Assembly: GCF_002286815.1 (NCBI RefSeq)
Contig: NZ_MUNM01000043.1
Coordinates: 48,161-112,160, forward strand
Direction: 5' to 3'
DNA from: Pseudomonas sp. PICF141
GTDB lineage: Bacteria; Pseudomonadota; Gammaproteobacteria; Pseudomonadales; Pseudomonadaceae
Length of the DNA stretch: 64,000 nt
Part shown: piece after piece, positions 1-9,894 of the stretch
How the letters are laid out: every line of letters starts with the position of its first letter
Numbering within the stretch: the stretch's first letter is position 1
Program-made: the position numbers and the translations under genes
The notes under the pieces: generated by a model
The model's database searches: none
Seen by the model: the letters and a program-made list of their open reading frames with translations, nothing else
What the model was told of the DNA's origin: nothing

Positions 1-669
1 TACGAGCGCAACCGCGAATCCCTGGGTGAGTTCCTGGCACTGGGCAAAAGCGTGAAAGGCGATCTGCCGGAGAAATTCCGTTGCAACCCGCAACAGACCG
101 AACCGACCATTTCAGCGCTGCTTGGCACCCTTAAAGGTGTAGCCGACTACCATTCGTTGCCGTCGGAAAGCCGCATCGAAGTACGTCGCTACCTGCTCTG
201 CCTGGACGACACTGCGAAGAAAGTCGCCAAGCTGCCAGGCCTCGCTGCCCGTGAAAAAGCCGACCTGGACAAACTGCGCAAAGACCTGACCACCACCACC
301 GAATATGCCCCGTTCTGGGTGATTCTGGCGGTCGCACTGGCCCTCGGCCTGGGTACCATGGTCGGCTGGAAACGCGTGGTCCTGACCATCGGCGAGAAAA
401 TCGGCAAGCAAGGCATGACCTACGCCCAAGGCATGTCGGCGCAGATCACCACAGCGTGCATGATCGGCGCGGCGAACATCTTCAGCCTGCCGGTTTCCAC
501 TACCCACGTCCTGTCTTCAGGTGTGGCCGGCACCATGGTCGCGAACAAAAGCGGCCTGCAAGGAGGCACCGTCAGAACCATCCTGCTGGCCTGGGTCCTG
601 ACCCTGCCAGCCACCGTGGCATTGTCGGCCGGCCTGTTCTGGCTGGCGTCGAAGGCTCTGGCTAGCTGA
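1..669 (+). CDS. Inorganic phosphate transporter, PiT family (3' part only)
   Basis: This is the C-terminal part of a PiT-type low-affinity phosphate permease, which couples phosphate uptake to H+ or Na+ at the inner membrane. The frame is open from base 1, so the start lies outside the window and about 222 residues remain. A hydrophilic central loop comes first, then a hydrophobic segment (AVALALGLGTMVGW), then the family signature around FSLPVSTTHVLSSG, and a last membrane segment before the stop. The PVSTTH motif is characteristic of the second PiT repeat. A rho-independent terminator follows within 30 bases, so this is the last gene of its transcript. Confidence 0.9.
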   Translation, partial: YERNRESLGEFLALGKSVKGDLPEKFRCNPQQTEPTISALLGTLKGVADYHSLPSESRIEVRRYLLCLDDTAKKVAKLPGLAAREKADLDKLRKDLTTTTEYAPFWVILAVALALGLGTMVGWKRVVLTIGEKIGKQGMTYAQGMSAQITTACMIGAANIFSLPVSTTHVLSSGVAGTMVANKSGLQGGTVRTILLAWVLTLPATVALSAGLFWLASKALAS

Positions 670-689
670 TACACAGCGGCATAAAAAAA

Positions 690-719
690 GGCGCGTTCCG
701 TGAGGTTCGCGCCTTTTTT
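690..719 (+). terminator. Rho-independent terminator after the phosphate transporter
   Basis: A GGCGCG / CGCGCC stem with a 12-base loop is followed by six T. A run of seven A precedes the stem, so it may also work on the other strand. Confidence 0.85.
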
Positions 720-740
720 ATTGCCCGCATTTCGGTATTA

Positions 741-853
741 GATCGTTCCCACGCTCTGCGTGGGAATGCAGCCCGGGACGCTCCGCGTCCCTTTCGAGAG
801 CTGGAACGCGGAGCGTCCCTTGAGGCATTCCCACGCAGAGCGTGGGAACGATC
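741..853. repeat. GATC-bounded double-hairpin repeat, copy 1
   Basis: Outer arms starting GATCGTTCCCACGCTCTGCG are mirrored at the far end. Inside is a second inverted pair built on GGACGCTCCGCGTCC. Three more copies lie at 12104-12209, 38741-38842 and 44484-44594. It is a non-coding palindromic element of the kind scattered in Pseudomonas intergenic regions. Confidence 0.85.
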
Positions 854-864
854 GAACTGCGGAC

Positions 865-890
865 AAAAAAAAGGGCGACCGAAGTCGCCC
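865..890 (-). terminator. Rho-independent terminator of the ccoM-like gene
   Basis: Read on the minus strand, a GGGCGAC / GTCGCCC stem with a four-base loop runs into eight T. It lies 36 bases past the stop codon of the small gene at 926-1042. Confidence 0.85.
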
Positions 891-925
891 AAAATGCCTT
901 GCGTGCTCATTGCTCCAGAAAGACC

Positions 926-1042
926 CTACGGTTTTTTCCGCTTGTGCGAATCCTTCCAGATAAAAAATCCAAACCCTGCAAAAAACAGAACCATGAGGCC
1001 GACAGTCAGCACTCCGGCGATCACCACGTTGTCAAAAAACAT
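926..1042 (-). CDS. ccoM: CcoM-like small subunit of cbb3-type cytochrome oxidase
   Basis: A 38-residue protein, below most ORF length cut-offs. A short N-terminal segment (MFFDNVV) precedes one membrane helix rich in Gly and Phe, followed by the positively charged tail IWKDSHKRKKP, so the C-terminus should face the cytoplasm. Length, the DNVV start, the FFAGFG helix and the IWKDS tail match my memory of CcoM, the single-helix assembly/stability subunit of cbb3 oxidase described in Pseudomonas stutzeri. The start has a clear AGGAGG seven bases upstream. The gene has its own terminator and an Anr-type box about 65 bases upstream of the ATG, which fits microaerobic induction. No other ccoNOQP gene is in the window. 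Confidence 0.75.
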   Translation of the reverse strand: MFFDNVVIAGVLTVGLMVLFFAGFGFFIWKDSHKRKKP

Positions 1043-1107
1043 GACTGGCCTCCTGCACTTGCCCTGTTGCGATGGCGCTAAGTTAACCAATCAGGCAGGA
1101 GAGAAAA

Positions 1108-1121
1108 TTGACCGGGATCAA
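1108..1121 (-). promoter_or_regulatory. Anr/FNR-type box upstream of ccoM
   Basis: TTGACCGGGATCAA matches the TTGAT-N4-ATCAA consensus with one change. It lies 66-79 bases upstream of the ccoM start. A -41.5 centre would put transcription start near 1073, with TTAACT near 1080-1085 as a possible -10. This supports oxygen-responsive control by Anr. Confidence 0.7.
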
Positions 1122-1186
1122 TGCCGCCCTACAAGGGCGTAAAAGGAAGGGGAATAACTGACCTGCATCAATCGATGCAGGGTGTT

Positions 1187-1348
1187 TCAACGCTTTTTCG
1201 GTTTGTTCTTCGGCTTTTTCTTCGCTTTGCCCAACGGCATCGCCTGCTCGAACGCCTGGCGCACTTCGTTCAAGCGCTTTTCATTAAGGTCATGAACCCG
1301 CTTGGCGCGTTCGGTATTGAGGTCAATCAGCTTGTCATCTTGGCTCAT
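1187..1348 (-). CDS. Small conserved basic protein, function unknown
   Basis: About 53 residues, with an N-terminal half resembling a charged helix (DLNTERAKRVHDLNEKRL) and a very basic tail (GKAKKKPKNKPKKR) suggestive of nucleic-acid contact. I recognise it only as a small protein commonly present in Pseudomonas and assign no function. I chose the ATG at 1348 (MSQDDKLIDL) because the only upstream in-frame start is TTG at 1381, and the shared part of the family, as I recall it, begins here. Neither start has a strong Shine-Dalgarno sequence. Confidence 0.65.
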   Translation of the reverse strand: MSQDDKLIDLNTERAKRVHDLNEKRLNEVRQAFEQAMPLGKAKKKPKNKPKKR

Positions 1349-1451
1349 GGCGTTCAGTGCATCGCTTGGAAATGAATTCAACTGCCGATAAAGGCGACAG
1401 GATTACGCCAATAATGCGGTCTGGCGAGTGCGCTGACCAGTAATCCGGCAT

Positions 1452-1793
1452 TCAGATTTCGATATCGACCCACAACCCCTGACGCGGCTGATCCTCCATC
1501 AACGGCACCACCGGTACGGTGTTGTCGGCATTGAGCTCATTACCGGGAATCGCCAGGTGCTCTTCAGGATCTTCATCAGCCTCACGACGGCGGCGCTCCC
1601 GTTCCTGTTGCCGACGCTGTTCCTCGCGCAGCTGCAGGCCTGCCTCCTCCGGATCGCGCTTTTGCAGGTCGATGGTGCTTTCGTTGGAGCTTTCCTGCAC
1701 CGGCACCACGGGCGGGATATCCGGGCGCTGGCGAACCGGATCCTGCTGTGACGTGATCGGTACGGCGCTCAAGGGAAGCATCGGTGGCAGCAT
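1452..1793 (-). CDS. Hypothetical protein, Pro-rich and Arg/Glu-rich
   Basis: 113 residues with no signal peptide or membrane segment. The N-terminal third is proline-rich and low in complexity. The middle (QLREEQRRQQERERRRRE) is strongly charged and likely a single helix or short coiled coil. The C-terminus is Pro/Val-rich and ends in LWVDIEI. AGGAG sits about nine bases before the ATG, supporting the start. It reads as a mostly disordered Pseudomonas-specific protein. It lies head to head with rapA, about 230 bases apart. Function is unknown. Confidence 0.65.
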   Translation of the reverse strand: MLPPMLPLSAVPITSQQDPVRQRPDIPPVVPVQESSNESTIDLQKRDPEEAGLQLREEQRRQQERERRRREADEDPEEHLAIPGNELNADNTVPVVPLMEDQPRQGLWVDIEI

Positions 1794-2023
1794 ATTATTA
1801 ATCTCCTGTCAGCAAGCTGTCGGCTGCCGCAATGGCGACTTGAGCCATCGGTCACAAACTTGTGATCAAGCCTGGCACCGCAGGAGCTGGCGCAGCCTGC
1901 GATCTTTTGATCTTCAGCGTCTGAAAAGTTCGCATCCTCCGTCGGCGCGCGCATGTAATCCTTTGGCCCTGAAGGCTCATTCCGTTAAGATAGCCCGCTT
2001 TTTCAAGGTGGGAGTCAGGCAGC

Positions 2024-4870
2024 ATGGCGCAGCAGTATCAACCGGGGCAACGCTGGATCAGTGACAGCGAAGCCGAGCTGGGTTTGGGCACCGTTCTGGC
2101 ACAGGACGGCCGCTTGTTGACCGTGCTCTATCCGGCCACTGGCGACACTCGCCAGTACGCGCTAAGGAATGCGCCCCTCACCCGCGTGCGGTTTTCGCCG
2201 GGTGACAGCATCACTCACTTCGAAGGCTGGAAACTGACCGTCCAGGAAGTCGACGATGTCGATGGCCTGCTGGTCTACCACGGCCTCAACGCGCAGAACG
2301 AAGTGGTCACCCTGCCGGAAACCCAACTGTCGAATTTCATTCAATTCCGTCTGGCCAGTGACCGTCTGTTCGCCGGCCAGATCGATCCGCTGGCCTGGTT
2401 CTCCCTGCGTTATCACACCCTGGAACATACCAGCCGCCAGTTGCAATCCGCCCTTTGGGGCTTGGGTGGCGCGCGTGCGCAACCGATCGCGCACCAGTTG
2501 CACATTGCCCGTGAAGTCGCCGACCGCATTGCGCCGCGGGTTCTGCTGGCAGACGAAGTGGGCCTGGGCAAAACCATCGAGGCCGGTCTGGTGATTCATC
2601 GCCAACTGCTCTCGGGCCGCGCCAGTCGCGTATTGATCCTGGTACCGGAAAACCTCCAGCACCAATGGCTGGTGGAGATGCGCCGCCGCTTCAACCTGCA
2701 AGTCGCGCTGTTCGACGAAGAACGCTTCATCGAAAGCGATGCCGCCAACCCGTTCGAAGACACCCAGCTCGCACTGGTTGCGCTCGAATGGCTGGTAGAT
2801 GACGAGAAAGCCCAGGACGCGTTGTTCGCCGCCGGCTGGGATTTGCTGGTGGTCGACGAAGCGCACCACCTGGTGTGGCATGAAGACCAGGTCAGCCCTC
2901 AGTATTCGCTGGTGGAGCAACTGGCCGAAGTCATTCCTGGTGTGTTGCTGCTGACCGCGACCCCGGAACAACTGGGTCAGGACAGTCACTTTGCGCGTTT
3001 GCGCCTGCTCGATCCGAACCGTTTCCATGACTTGCACGCCTTCCGCGCCGAGAGCGAAAACTATCGCCCGGTGGCCGAAGCCGTTCAGGAGCTGCTGGAC
3101 AAGGGGCGCCTGTCGCCTGAAGCGCACAAGACCATCCACGGTTTCCTCGGCAACGAAGGCGAAGCCCTGCTAGCCGCCGTCAACGATGGCGATATCGAAG
3201 CCAGCGCCCGTCTGGTCCGCGAATTGCTGGACCGTCACGGCACCGGCCGCGTGCTGTTCCGTAATACCCGCGCCGCCGTGCAGGGCTTCCCGGAGCGCAA
3301 ACTGCACCCGTACCCGCTGCCCTGCCCGGCCGAATACCTTGAACTACCATTGGGCGATCATGCCGAGCTGTACCCGGAAGTCAGCTTCCAGGCCCAGCCG
3401 GACGCCAACGAAGAAGAGCGCTGGTGGAAATTCGACCCACGTGTCGAGTGGCTGATCGACACCCTGAAAATGCTCAAGCGCACCAAAGTGCTGGTGATCT
3501 GCGCCCATGCCGAAACCGCCATGGACCTGGAAGACGCCCTGCGCGTGCGTTCCGGCATTCCGGCCACGGTCTTCCACGAAGGCATGAACATCCTCGAGCG
3601 TGACCGCGCCGCCGCCTACTTCGCCGACGAAGAATTCGGTGCTCAGGTGCTGATCTGCTCGGAAATCGGCAGTGAAGGTCGCAACTTCCAGTTCTCGCAC
3701 CATCTGGTGCTGTTCGATCTGCCGTCGCACCCGGACCTGCTGGAGCAGCGTATCGGTCGTCTCGACCGGATCGGTCAGAAGCACATCATCGAACTGCACG
3801 TGCCGTACCTGGAAACCAGTCCGCAAGAGCGGCTGTACCAGTGGTACCACGAAGCGCTGAACGCATTCCTCAATACTTGCCCGACCGGCAACGCCTTGCA
3901 GCATCAGTTCGGCCCGCGCCTGTTGCCGCTGCTGGAAACCGCCGACGACGGCGAGTGGCAAGCGCTGATCGACGAAGCCCGCGCCGAACGCGAGCGTCTG
4001 GAAGCTGAACTGCACACCGGTCGCGACCGCTTGCTGGAGCTCAATTCCGGCGGCGCCGGCGAAGGTGAAGCGCTGGTCGAGGCCATCCTCGAACAAGACG
4101 ATCAGTTCGCCTTGCCGATCTATATGGAAACCCTGTTCGACGCTTTTGGCATCGACAGCGAGGACCATTCGGAAAACGCACTGATCCTCAAGCCAAGCGA
4201 AAAAATGCTCGACGCCAGCTTCCCGTTGGGCGACGACGAAGGCGTGACCATCACCTATGACCGCAACCAGGCGCTGTCTCGCGAAGACATGCAATTCATC
4301 ACCTGGGAACACCCGATGGTTCAAGGCGGCATGGACCTGGTCCTGTCCGGCTCGATGGGCAACACCGCCGTGGCACTGATCAAGAACAAGGCGCTGAAAC
4401 CGGGCACCGTGTTGCTGGAACTGCTCTACGTCAGTGAAGTGGTTGCCCCGCGCTCGCTGCAGTTGGGCCGTTATCTGCCACCGGCGGCCCTGCGCTGCCT
4501 GCTCGACGCCAACGGCAACGATCTGTCGACGCGAGTGTCGTTCGAAACCCTGAACGATCAACTGGAAAGTGTACCCCGCGCCAGCGCCAACAAGTTCATC
4601 CAGGCCCAGCGCGACCAGCTGACGCCACGGATCAACGCCGGCGAAGAGAAAATCACCCCGCGTCATGCCGAGCGTGTGGCCGAGGCGCAACGTCGCCTGG
4701 CGGCGGATACCGACGAAGAACTGGCACGCCTGACCGCCTTGCAAGCAATCAACCCGACCGTGCGCGACAGCGAACTGGTTGCCCTGCGCAAACAACGTGA
4801 GCAAGGCCTGGCCATGCTCGACAAAGCGGCGCTGCGACTGGAAGCGATTCGGGTGTTGGTGGCGGGTTAA
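2024..4870 (+). CDS. rapA: RNA polymerase-associated ATPase RapA (HepA)
   Basis: A 948-residue SWI2/SNF2-type ATPase that binds RNA polymerase and helps recycle it after termination. The N-terminus has the Tudor-like domains expected of RapA. Walker A is DEVGLGKT at residues 177-184 and the Walker B/DEAH box is DEAHH at 278-282. The helicase C part carries [14 protein letters not shown] and the [11 protein letters not shown] motif VI. Length is close to the 968 residues of E. coli RapA. The gene is monocistronic: its own leader precedes it and a strong terminator follows 26 bases after the stop. Confidence 0.95.
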   Translation: MAQQYQPGQRWISDSEAELGLGTVLAQDGRLLTVLYPATGDTRQYALRNAPLTRVRFSPGDSITHFEGWKLTVQEVDDVDGLLVYHGLNAQNEVVTLPETQLSNFIQFRLASDRLFAGQIDPLAWFSLRYHTLEHTSRQLQSALWGLGGARAQPIAHQLHIAREVADRIAPRVLLADEVGLGKTIEAGLVIHRQLLSGRASRVLILVPENLQHQWLVEMRRRFNLQVALFDEERFIESDAANPFEDTQLALVALEWLVDDEKAQDALFAAGWDLLVVDEAHHLVWHEDQVSPQYSLVEQLAEVIPGVLLLTATPEQLGQDSHFARLRLLDPNRFHDLHAFRAESENYRPVAEAVQELLDKGRLSPEAHKTIHGFLGNEGEALLAAVNDGDIEASARLVRELLDRHGTGRVLFRNTRAAVQGFPERKLHPYPLPCPAEYLELPLGDHAELYPEVSFQAQPDANEEERWWKFDPRVEWLIDTLKMLKRTKVLVICAHAETAMDLEDALRVRSGIPATVFHEGMNILERDRAAAYFADEEFGAQVLICSEIGSEGRNFQFSHHLVLFDLPSHPDLLEQRIGRLDRIGQKHIIELHVPYLETSPQERLYQWYHEALNAFLNTCPTGNALQHQFGPRLLPLLETADDGEWQALIDEARAERERLEAELHTGRDRLLELNSGGAGEGEALVEAILEQDDQFALPIYMETLFDAFGIDSEDHSENALILKPSEKMLDASFPLGDDEGVTITYDRNQALSREDMQFITWEHPMVQGGMDLVLSGSMGNTAVALIKNKALKPGTVLLELLYVSEVVAPRSLQLGRYLPPAALRCLLDANGNDLSTRVSFETLNDQLESVPRASANKFIQAQRDQLTPRINAGEEKITPRHAERVAEAQRRLAADTDEELARLTALQAINPTVRDSELVALRKQREQGLAMLDKAALRLEAIRVLVAG

Positions 4871-4896
4871 GTCCCTGCTGCTCCACCACTAAAAAC

Positions 4897-4925
4897 AAGG
4901 CCCGCAGCGATGCGGGCCTTTTTTT
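4897..4925 (+). terminator. Rho-independent terminator after rapA
   Basis: AAGGCCCGCA / TGCGGGCCTT stem with a four-base loop, then a run of T. Confidence 0.9.
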
Positions 4926-4985
4926 GTCTGCTTGATTGTTGTGGTGTTCTTGACGGCCTCATCGCGGGCTTGCCCGCGATGGCGA

Positions 4986-6335
4986 TTAGGCAGTCACCGC
5001 AGGACCCGCAGGCTCAACCACCGCCACCAACCCTTCCTTCATCCGCTTGGCATCGCGTACAAAACACCGCGAGGCCAAAAACAGAAACACCATGGTGAAG
5101 AACAGCGCCACCGGGATCAGGTACATCGCGTCATGCAAACCCACCGCCTTGTACGCCTCGGTCATCTGTTCGGCACCCGCCGAAAGCATCGCACTATGGG
5201 CGAAGTGATCGGACAAACCGCCGACCACCACCGGCCCCAATCCGCCGCCCAGCAAATACAGACCGGCGAAGAACAACGCCATGGCCGTAGCGCGCAGGCG
5301 CGGTTCGACCACGTCCTGGATCGCCGTGTACACGCAGGTATAGAAGTTGTAGGCAAACAGCCAACCCAGGCTGAATACCGCGACAAATACGCCGATCTCG
5401 ATGCGTCCGGCGTGCAGCGCCCAAGCGGTGCATACGGTCGAAATGATCAGGCTGAACGCCGCGAACAGCAGCCGACCATTGGCTACGCGCTGGTGAATCT
5501 TGTCAGCAATCCAGCCGCCGAGCGTCAGGCCGAACAGCCCGGTTACCCCAACGATCACCCCGGTCGCCACGGCTGCGTCCTGCAATGGCATCAGAAAATA
5601 TCGCTGCAGCATCGGCACCAGAAACGAGTTGCAGGCATAAGTCGCGAAGTTGAAACACAGCCCCGCCATGACCAGCCACAGGAAAGTCGGCACCGCCAGC
5701 ACTCGACGGATCGGCCGGTCCACGCGTTCCTGAGACACTTGCACGTTTTCCGCCGCGCCGCGCTTGGGCTCTTTGATGAAGAACATGAACACCGCCAGGA
5801 TCAGCCCCGGTACCGCCGCGATAAAGAACGGCGCGCGCCAGCTGTCGAACGCCTTGACCATCCAGCCGATGGTGAAGAACGCCAGCAGCAACCCCAACGG
5901 CAACCCCAGCATGAAAATGCCCATGGCCCGAGCCCGACGATGAGCCGGGAACAAATCGCCGATCAGTGAATTGGCGGCGGGTGCGTAACTGGCTTCACCG
6001 ATGCCGATGCCCATGCGCACGATCAGGAAACTCCAGAAACTGCCCACCAGCCCGTTGACCGCCGTCAGCCCGCTCCAGGTTGCCAGGCCCCAGCCCATCA
6101 ACTTGCTGCGCGAACCGGTATCGGCCAATCGGCCAAGGGGCAAGCCGGCAATGGCGTAAACGATGGTGAATGCGGTGCCGATGATCCCCAGTTGAAAATC
6201 ACTGAGGCGCCATTCCATGCGGATCGGCTCGATGATGATGGCCGGGATGGTGCGATCGAAGAAGTTAAACAGGTTGGCCAGGAACAGCAGGAACAGAATG
6301 CGCCAGGCATTCGCCGCTTGGGTCGAGTTCTGCAT
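4986..6335 (-). CDS. MFS transporter, spinster-like family
   Basis: 449 residues with about 12 membrane segments. The N-terminal signature NLFNFFDRTIPAII and the loop motif GRLADTGSRSKLMGWG match the major facilitator superfamily, and GIGEASYAPAANSLIGDLFP is typical of the spinster-like branch (sphingolipid/organic-anion type carriers and many bacterial permeases of unknown substrate). The ATG at 6335 is followed directly by the first helix. It is transcribed alone, divergent from the cyclic-di-GMP gene. The substrate cannot be read from the sequence. Confidence 0.85.
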   Translation of the reverse strand: MQNSTQAANAWRILFLLFLANLFNFFDRTIPAIIIEPIRMEWRLSDFQLGIIGTAFTIVYAIAGLPLGRLADTGSRSKLMGWGLATWSGLTAVNGLVGSFWSFLIVRMGIGIGEASYAPAANSLIGDLFPAHRRARAMGIFMLGLPLGLLLAFFTIGWMVKAFDSWRAPFFIAAVPGLILAVFMFFIKEPKRGAAENVQVSQERVDRPIRRVLAVPTFLWLVMAGLCFNFATYACNSFLVPMLQRYFLMPLQDAAVATGVIVGVTGLFGLTLGGWIADKIHQRVANGRLLFAAFSLIISTVCTAWALHAGRIEIGVFVAVFSLGWLFAYNFYTCVYTAIQDVVEPRLRATAMALFFAGLYLLGGGLGPVVVGGLSDHFAHSAMLSAGAEQMTEAYKAVGLHDAMYLIPVALFFTMVFLFLASRCFVRDAKRMKEGLVAVVEPAGPAVTA

Positions 6336-6626
6336 GGGTCCGTCTCTTTATTGTTATTGGGGCTTCACTGCCAGCGCATTCGAGCCCGGAACCGTCAATC
6401 TAGTCAGGCGCACCCGAACTGTCTGTAATTATTCGTAATGCTGATACCCATCCATGGCAGCCATTGCGAGCCATGAAACAATTTATTTCCAATCGTTCTA
6501 AATGCCATTCCAAAAACATTGGGACTAAGGTGCCATCACCGCTTGCGCTCCTTTCAAGGCCTCTATACTGCAAGCATTCGCCAGCGTGCACGGCGCAGGC
6601 CAGGGAATTCAGAGACGGGACATGCT

Positions 6627-8909
6627 ATGGAGTGGCTTGGTTTGCATTTCATGACCGGGCTACCAGAGAAGGGGCAGGTCATACTCGATTGCACCCATAA
6701 CCCGTTTTTGGTCTTGCTGGCCTATCTAGTGGCTTGCGCGACCGGTTTCGCCACACTGGGCATGACCGAGCGGGTCGGCCAAGTGGAAAAACCCGCCACC
6801 CAGCGACTTTGGCGCTGGGTCGGTGCCGGGTGTCTGGCGGTCGGTATCTCGGCCATGCATTTCATCAGCATGCTGGCGTTCCAGGCGCCAATCGAAATCC
6901 ATTACCACTTACCCACTGTCCTGCTCTCGCTGTTGTTCGTCCTGATCGCCGCATGGCTGGCCATGCATACCCTCAGTCATCCTCAGCTCAATTTCTGGCA
7001 ATACTTGCAGGCCGCCGTGTGGATCGGCCTGGGCATCGCAACCATGCATTACGTGGGCATGGCCGCTCTGCGATCGAATGCGATGGCTTACTACCAACCC
7101 GTTCTGTTCGCGCTCTCCATTGTGATCGCCATCGGTGCCAGCCTGGCGGCGCTGTTGATTTCCAGTCACTTGCGCGATGGCGCCGGCGTGTTTCATCAAT
7201 TGCTCAAATACACCGCCAGCCTGGTGCTCGGGGCTGGCATCGTAAGCATGCATTTCACCGGCATGGCGGCGTTCAGCCTCGTGCTGCCCGCCGGCAGCCT
7301 CGGGCCGCTGCCCGGCGACAACAATCACATGCAACTGGGTCTGACGGTGGCGGTAATGACGCTGCTGATCATCGGCAGCGTCATTACCGCTGCATGGGCC
7401 GACAAGAAGCTGCAACACAAAGAGCATGACCTGCAACGGGTCAACGCCCTGCTCAGTCAACTGGATCAGGCACGCCTGTCGCTGCAACAGGTGGCGCATT
7501 ACGACCCCTTGACCAGCCTGATCAACCGACGAGGCTTCAATCAGATCTTCGCCGAGAAACTCATCCAGAAAACCAATGAAGGCGGCATGCTGGCGGTGAT
7601 GTTCCTCGACATCGACCATTTCAAGCGGATCAATGACAGCCTCGGCCATGACGCCGGTGACGAATTGCTTAAAGTTCTGGCCGGCCATATCAAGACTGCA
7701 GTGCGCAGTCATGAAGACGTGGTGGCGCGTTTCGGTGGCGATGAATTCTGCATCCTCATCACCTTGTATGACCGTGAAGAAGCGCGGCAGATGGCCCAGC
7801 GCATCATGCTGAAAATGAAGGAACCCATCGAATTGTCGGGACGGCGCATGGTCATGACCACCAGCATCGGCATCAGCCTGTTTCCCGAAGACGGCAAGAC
7901 GTGCGAAGAACTGCTGAAAAACGCCGACCTGGCGCTTTACCAGTCCAAGGATGGCGGTCGTAACGCCCTGCATTTTTTCAGTGCGAACCTGAAAACCCGC
8001 GCCACCCTGGAGTTACAACTTGAAGAAGAACTGCGGTATGCCCTGCGCGAAAACATCGGCTTGATGCTGTATTACCAACCGATTTATGACCTGAGAATCG
8101 GCCAGGTCAGCAAACTTGAAGCGCTGATTCGCTGGCAACATCCGGTTCACGGGTTGCTCACACCGGACCGGTTCATCACCATTGCCGAAGCCAACGGCCT
8201 GATCGGCGAACTGGACAACTGGGTGCTGCGCAAGGCTTGCGAGGACTTGAGCGAGCTGTCCCATCCCGATTGCGAAGAACTCAAAATTGCAGTGAATTGC
8301 TCACCCTTGAACCTGGCGCGAGAAGAACTGGCCGACGAAATCGAACACGCCCTGCACGCCTTCGGGGTAACACCACAGCGCCTTGAACTGGAAGTGACCG
8401 AGAATGCGCTGATGGGCAATATCAGCAACACCCTGGTGTTGCTGCGCCAGATTCGCGCCCTCGGGGTCTCGTTGTCGATCGATGACTTCGGCACCGGCTA
8501 TTCATCCCTGGCCTACCTCAAGCGCCTGCCATTAAACACATTGAAGATCGACCGCTCGTTCATTCAGGACATCCCCAAGGCTACCCAGGACATGGAAATC
8601 GTCCAGGCCATTATCGTCATGGCGCATACCCTGCATTTACAGGTCGTCACCGAAGGCGTCGAAACCCTGGAGCAATACGACTTTCTCGAACGCCATGGCT
8701 GCGATTTCGTTCAGGGCTACCTGCTCAGCCGTCCGGTGCCGCTGGCCGAGTTGCGTCCAGTGCTGGCCGAAATCAATCAGCGCAAGCACATGCACACCGT
8801 CAATCCTTTGAGCTTGGCTCACGGTACAACTGCACTAGCGTCGACGGATCCTTTTCCAGGTAACCCTGGCCCCCATGGAGGCGCATCAGTTGTGCGGCCA
8901 ATCCGCTGA
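6627..8909 (+). CDS. MHYT-GGDEF-EAL membrane protein (c-di-GMP turnover)
   Basis: 760 residues. The N-terminal third is a seven-helix MHYT sensor with the repeated motifs MHFISM, MHYVGM and MHFTGM, proposed to bind copper and sense O2, CO or NO. A diguanylate cyclase domain follows with an intact GGDEF at 370-374, then a phosphodiesterase domain with EAL at 498-500 and DDFGTGYSSL at 619-628. The order equals Pseudomonas MucR (linked to alginate) and NbdA (linked to NO-induced dispersal). The intact GGDEF argues for MucR-like, since NbdA has AGDEF. I chose the ATG at 6627 because helix 1 follows directly. The last 37 codons lie over the 3' end of the convergent dehydrogenase gene. Confidence 0.9.
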   Translation: MEWLGLHFMTGLPEKGQVILDCTHNPFLVLLAYLVACATGFATLGMTERVGQVEKPATQRLWRWVGAGCLAVGISAMHFISMLAFQAPIEIHYHLPTVLLSLLFVLIAAWLAMHTLSHPQLNFWQYLQAAVWIGLGIATMHYVGMAALRSNAMAYYQPVLFALSIVIAIGASLAALLISSHLRDGAGVFHQLLKYTASLVLGAGIVSMHFTGMAAFSLVLPAGSLGPLPGDNNHMQLGLTVAVMTLLIIGSVITAAWADKKLQHKEHDLQRVNALLSQLDQARLSLQQVAHYDPLTSLINRRGFNQIFAEKLIQKTNEGGMLAVMFLDIDHFKRINDSLGHDAGDELLKVLAGHIKTAVRSHEDVVARFGGDEFCILITLYDREEARQMAQRIMLKMKEPIELSGRRMVMTTSIGISLFPEDGKTCEELLKNADLALYQSKDGGRNALHFFSANLKTRATLELQLEEELRYALRENIGLMLYYQPIYDLRIGQVSKLEALIRWQHPVHGLLTPDRFITIAEANGLIGELDNWVLRKACEDLSELSHPDCEELKIAVNCSPLNLAREELADEIEHALHAFGVTPQRLELEVTENALMGNISNTLVLLRQIRALGVSLSIDDFGTGYSSLAYLKRLPLNTLKIDRSFIQDIPKATQDMEIVQAIIVMAHTLHLQVVTEGVETLEQYDFLERHGCDFVQGYLLSRPVPLAELRPVLAEINQRKHMHTVNPLSLAHGTTALASTDPFPGNPGPHGGASVVRPIR

Positions 8910-9696
8910 TCGGTGTGGCCGAACCCTGTTCACGGGAAAATTTCACGGCAGTGTCCAGATCCTTGAGCAGCGTGCGTACGTGCCATTTCACCGGTTCGAA
9001 ATGGCTGTCGGCCATTTGCGGCGCAAGAATCTGCAGCGGTTTTGAATCGGCGAAACCACCGGCGAGCGCCTCGGCGATCAGCCCGGCGTCGACGCCGGAA
9101 CGCTCGGCCAAGGCCACCACTTCGGCAATGACCAGGGCATTGCACGCCACGATCATCTGATTGCAGGCCTTGGTCACCTGCCCCGCACCGACAGCGCCCA
9201 TGTGAGTCACGCGCTGGCCCAGGGTCAGCAACACCGGGCGCACGCGCTCAAGGTCAGCCGCCTCGCCACCGACCATGATCGCCAGGCTGCCGGCCTGGGC
9301 ACCGACCACTCCACCGGAGACCGGCGCATCGAGCCAACTCATGCCGGTTTTACTGGCCAGTGCATTCGCCATTTCCCGCGTCGCCGTGGGTTCCAGGCTG
9401 GAAAAATCCACCAGTAGCTGGCCGCTTTTCGCCCCCTCGGCAACGCCTGCCGCGCCAAACATCACTTCCTGTACGACAGCGGTGTCGGCCAGACACAGCA
9501 TCACCACATCAGCGTGTGAGCACAATTGGGCCGGTGTCGCCACTTGCCGCGCGCCGGCCTCGACCAGCGCGGCGCACTTGTCAGGGTTACGGTTCCACAC
9601 CGTCAGCGGATAACCCGCCGCCAACAGGCGTCGGCACATTGGCAAGCCCATCAAACCGATTCCGGCAAACCCCAGCGCTGGCAACGTTGCCATCAT
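8800..9696 (-). CDS. NAD(P)-dependent oxidoreductase, 3-hydroxyisobutyrate dehydrogenase family
   Basis: 298 residues. The N-terminal Rossmann motif GFAGIGLMGLPM gives the GxGxxG nucleotide site. DAPVSGGVVGAQAGSLAIMVGG is the substrate-binding signature of beta-hydroxyacid dehydrogenases, and the Lys in GQVTKACNQ is the expected catalytic residue. Relatives reduce tartronate semialdehyde (GarR/GlxR) or oxidise 3-hydroxyisobutyrate; the exact substrate is not settled here. AAGGAGG four bases before the ATG pair at 9693-9696 supports the start. Its 3' end overlaps the convergent GGDEF/EAL gene by 110 bases. Confidence 0.85.
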   Translation of the reverse strand: MMATLPALGFAGIGLMGLPMCRRLLAAGYPLTVWNRNPDKCAALVEAGARQVATPAQLCSHADVVMLCLADTAVVQEVMFGAAGVAEGAKSGQLLVDFSSLEPTATREMANALASKTGMSWLDAPVSGGVVGAQAGSLAIMVGGEAADLERVRPVLLTLGQRVTHMGAVGAGQVTKACNQMIVACNALVIAEVVALAERSGVDAGLIAEALAGGFADSKPLQILAPQMADSHFEPVKWHVRTLLKDLDTAVKFSREQGSATPISGLAAQLMRLHGGQGYLEKDPSTLVQLYREPSSKD

Positions 9697-9894
9697 TTAG
9701 CCTCCTTTTGATTAAAGATCATCGAATATTGGCCGATCCAGCATGACCAAGGAAAGGATTCCCCCGAGCGATGCACAGGTCCAAGACCCTGACGCTTGGG
9801 CCACATTCGCGCTGAACAAAGACGCGAGATCTCATTCCGTGATGACTCGATGACACTTGTCGCCGAGCCGACCAGTCCAGGTATATGGCGCACA

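Noticed and set aside
1158..1181. Second Anr-like sequence (CTGACCTGCATCAA) upstream of ccoM
   Set aside because: It misses the first half-site and overlaps the hairpin CCTGCAT-N6-ATGCAGG, which explains the symmetry better.
9796..9894. N-terminal extension of the tubulin-like protein from TTG 9796 or ATG 9850
   Set aside because: No ribosome site and no domain content; ATG 9895 preferred, although not certain.
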